From positions 62,001 to 126,000 of the forward strand of contig JANQFG010000273.1 in assembly GCA_028277985.1 (NCBI GenBank): 64,000 nucleotides of DNA, in the 5' to 3' direction. A program made the translations under genes and the position numbers. Within the stretch, counting starts at the first letter, position 1. Each line of letters starts with the position of its first letter. Positions 62,668 through 64,000 of the stretch are shown here, one piece after another. The stretch is from a bacterium (GTDB lineage: Bacteria > Desulfobacterota > DSWW01). The notes under the pieces were generated by a model. It saw only the letters and a list, made by a program, of their open reading frames with translations, had not been told where the DNA came from and ran no database searches.

Positions 62668-63480
62668 TCAGGGGAGTGGGCATTCCGTAACGAGCGTGTC
62701 CGCATTGTCGAACACGTACTCGATTCTGGAATTCCACCAGTCCACGTAATCCGCGGCTTCTTCCGCAGTCGCCTCTCCGCTCGCCACCTTTGCACCCATG
62801 AGTCTTCTGTTTGCATCCGCTGGGGGCTGGATCCCATTTGGCCCGCCAACCATGAATCGTATGCACACCTCCACGCCCGTATCGATACGTTCAAAAATCC
62901 AATCCACAAAGGGCTGATTCGGCGGGGTTAGGCCTGTAGGTTCCTCGGTGTACACCATCTTGTTTCTTCTCTTGTAGATCGGATCTCCGGGATAGGATTC
63001 GCCGGTCATGGGATGGGTGAATCCGTTTCCAAACTCTGCACCGGAAAAGCCGGTTGCGGGGGCTGCACCGGTGATATAGGTAATGACCTCGCCTATTACG
63101 CCCAGATTCCACTCGCTTTCCGCTCCCGGGGCGTAGATTCGAATATCGCCGCGCACGGGTATCTCGTCCGGATAGAGCACCTCGAGGGCTCTCTTGGTGA
63201 TGACCCATCCCCCGGACGTAGCCCCACAGGAGTGACCCACCAGCTTCAGCGCTTCTCTGTATTTGTACAGAGCGGGCCTGTCTCTCTGCTCAAAGAGTTC
63301 GAAGAACGGCTCATACATCCGAATCGGCGGCACCAGCAGGATGTGGTCTTGCGTCCATCCCCCGCAGAGTACAGGGTACCTCTCGCAAAAGGCGAGGGCC
63401 TTTCCGGCAGAAATTCCTGTGAAGAGTAGGGACAGACTTAGGATCGCCACGAATGACGTAATGAACGTTTTCCCTCTCAT
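62668..63480 (-). CDS. Periplasmic FmdE-like protein
   Basis: 270 aa with a signal peptide (1 to about 30, GKALAFC). The segment KLVGHSCGATSGGWVITKRA, followed by ALEVLYPDEIPVRGDI and a GVIGEVITYITGAA helix, resembles the FmdE (formylmethanofuran dehydrogenase subunit E) fold, in which the His-x-Cys of GHxC binds metal. Other cysteines occur in FCERYPVLCGG, VCIRF and the C-terminal ECPLP. Exported FmdE-like proteins are known in deltaproteobacteria, but their role is not settled; metal handling or a redox function is likely. Family call is by motif, moderate confidence. Confidence 0.6.
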   Translation of the reverse strand: MRGKTFITSFVAILSLSLLFTGISAGKALAFCERYPVLCGGWTQDHILLVPPIRMYEPFFELFEQRDRPALYKYREALKLVGHSCGATSGGWVITKRALEVLYPDEIPVRGDIRIYAPGAESEWNLGVIGEVITYITGAAPATGFSGAEFGNGFTHPMTGESYPGDPIYKRRNKMVYTEEPTGLTPPNQPFVDWIFERIDTGVEVCIRFMVGGPNGIQPPADANRRLMGAKVASGEATAEEAADYVDWWNSRIEYVFDNADTLVTECPLP

Positions 63481-63680
63481 TGTTTTGACCTCCGAATGGA
63501 ATCGTTTGAAGCGGGGACGGTACTTTGGCCTTAACGGGGCTTCTCTTGTCTATATGAATTCCAACGGGGCAAAGCAGGCGAAGCGCGAGACCCTTCCTTC
63601 TTCTGTTCGCATGCTACCGTCGGAAGGATTGTTCCCGGACCAAGATCCACTTCAACTTGAGGTCATATCACCTGCGTGTT

Positions 63681-64000
63681 TCACACTCTGAACTTGAGTG
63701 CATCCTTCGGGCAAGCCTCTATACAGATGCCGCAGGCGTGACAATCCGGCCTGGATCTCCGGCCCTCGAGAACGGCCGGCACCGTCGGGCAGGGACTCTG
63801 TTTCTCGCAGAGACCACAATCGTCACAGCTGCTCCTGTCGAGTTTCACCCTGGCTACCGAAATGTGTTCCAGCCCCCACGTAAGTAAGCCCACCGGGCAA
63901 ACGAGATAGCAGAAGGGCCGAAACAGAAAGAGGGACCCCGCCAACACCACACACAGAACACCCATCATCCATGGGTCGAAGTCCCAATGAAGTGCCTCGA
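63681..64000 (-). CDS. NapH/NosR-like 4Fe-4S membrane protein, C-terminal part (runs off the window)
   Basis: At least 106 aa are visible; the frame stays open to the window edge (EALHWDFDPW before the first ATG), so the N-terminus lies outside. A transmembrane helix (VLCVVLAGSLFLFRPF) leads to FCYLVCPVGLLTWGLEHISVARVKLD, typical of NapH/NosR/RdxA-type electron-transfer proteins, and two 4Fe-4S motifs: CDDCGLCEKQSPC and CHACGICIEACP. It would pass electrons from the quinone pool to a periplasmic or cytoplasmic partner. The FmdE-like gene follows on the same strand after 200 bases. Confidence 0.8.
   Translation of the reverse strand, partial: EALHWDFDPWMMGVLCVVLAGSLFLFRPFCYLVCPVGLLTWGLEHISVARVKLDRSSCDDCGLCEKQSPCPTVPAVLEGRRSRPDCHACGICIEACPKDALKFRV

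Overview
The window looks like the chromosome of an anaerobic, heterotrophic Desulfobacterota-like (deltaproteobacterial) bacterium. This is inferred from gene content: fatty-acid/acyl-CoA oxidation genes next to multi-ferredoxin proteins, a corrinoid/UroD-type methyltransferase operon, DUF362 and DVU0772-like proteins, large PAS histidine kinases, an MMPL/LolA-like/DUF1302 envelope trio, and short dispersed repeats of kinds I know from such genomes. No rRNA, tRNA, CRISPR array, prophage or intact insertion sequence was seen. Most of the window is G+C-rich; 8.85-10.4 kb and about 61-63.5 kb look more A+T-rich.
Layout. 0.1-8.7 kb (+): a cytochrome b5-DUF2231 protein, a PsiE-like protein and a tightly coupled Mrp-type cation/proton antiporter operon in the order E, F, G, (MrpA C-terminus+MrpB fusion), C and three MrpD/NuoLMN-like subunits; the third lacks the usual TM5 glutamate. 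8.9-10.4 kb: SelO. 10.4-18.6 kb: acyl-CoA dehydrogenase, haloalkane dehalogenase, a cysteine-rich ferredoxin-like protein, an enoyl-CoA hydratase shaped like a free-standing FadB/FadJ N-terminus, a zinc-free MDR oxidoreductase and a FadH-type dienoyl-CoA reductase. 18.8-21.1 kb: a small DVU0772-like protein, an MBL-fold hydrolase and an alpha/beta hydrolase. 21.3-24.6 kb: a hybrid kinase with its own periplasmic binding domain.
24.7-30.1 kb (-) is the most distinctive operon: TetR, SCP2, a creatinase-like M24 protein, a corrinoid protein, a UroD-family methyltransferase and DUF362. A 20-bp palindrome lies in front of the TetR gene. Divergent from it (30.3-35.6 kb, +) are a metal-dependent amidohydrolase (frameshifted near its 3' end), a radical SAM/SPASM enzyme, two family 2 glycosyltransferases and a sulfotransferase. 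35.7-41.5 kb: a complete RND efflux system (outer-membrane factor, adaptor, permease). 41.6-47.5 kb: a three-gene PAS kinase / Rcp-type regulator / hybrid kinase operon. 48.0-48.7 kb: a CopG-type antitoxin preceded by a 12-codon ORF that looks like the remnant of its BrnT toxin, then a tiny membrane ORF. 48.7-55.1 kb (-): AddA and an AddB-like nuclease. 55.3-56.2 kb: an alpha/beta hydrolase whose 3' end runs into a dispersed repeat. 56.3-60.9 kb (-): MMPL transporter, LolA-like protein and DUF1302 outer-membrane protein. 61-64 kb (-): small membrane and lipoproteins, a periplasmic FmdE-like protein and the 3' part of a NapH/NosR-like ferredoxin membrane protein that runs off the window.
Together the genes suggest a cell that moves electrons and methyl groups from fatty or methylated substrates, holds an ion gradient with a non-standard Mrp complex, and invests in envelope remodelling and sensing.
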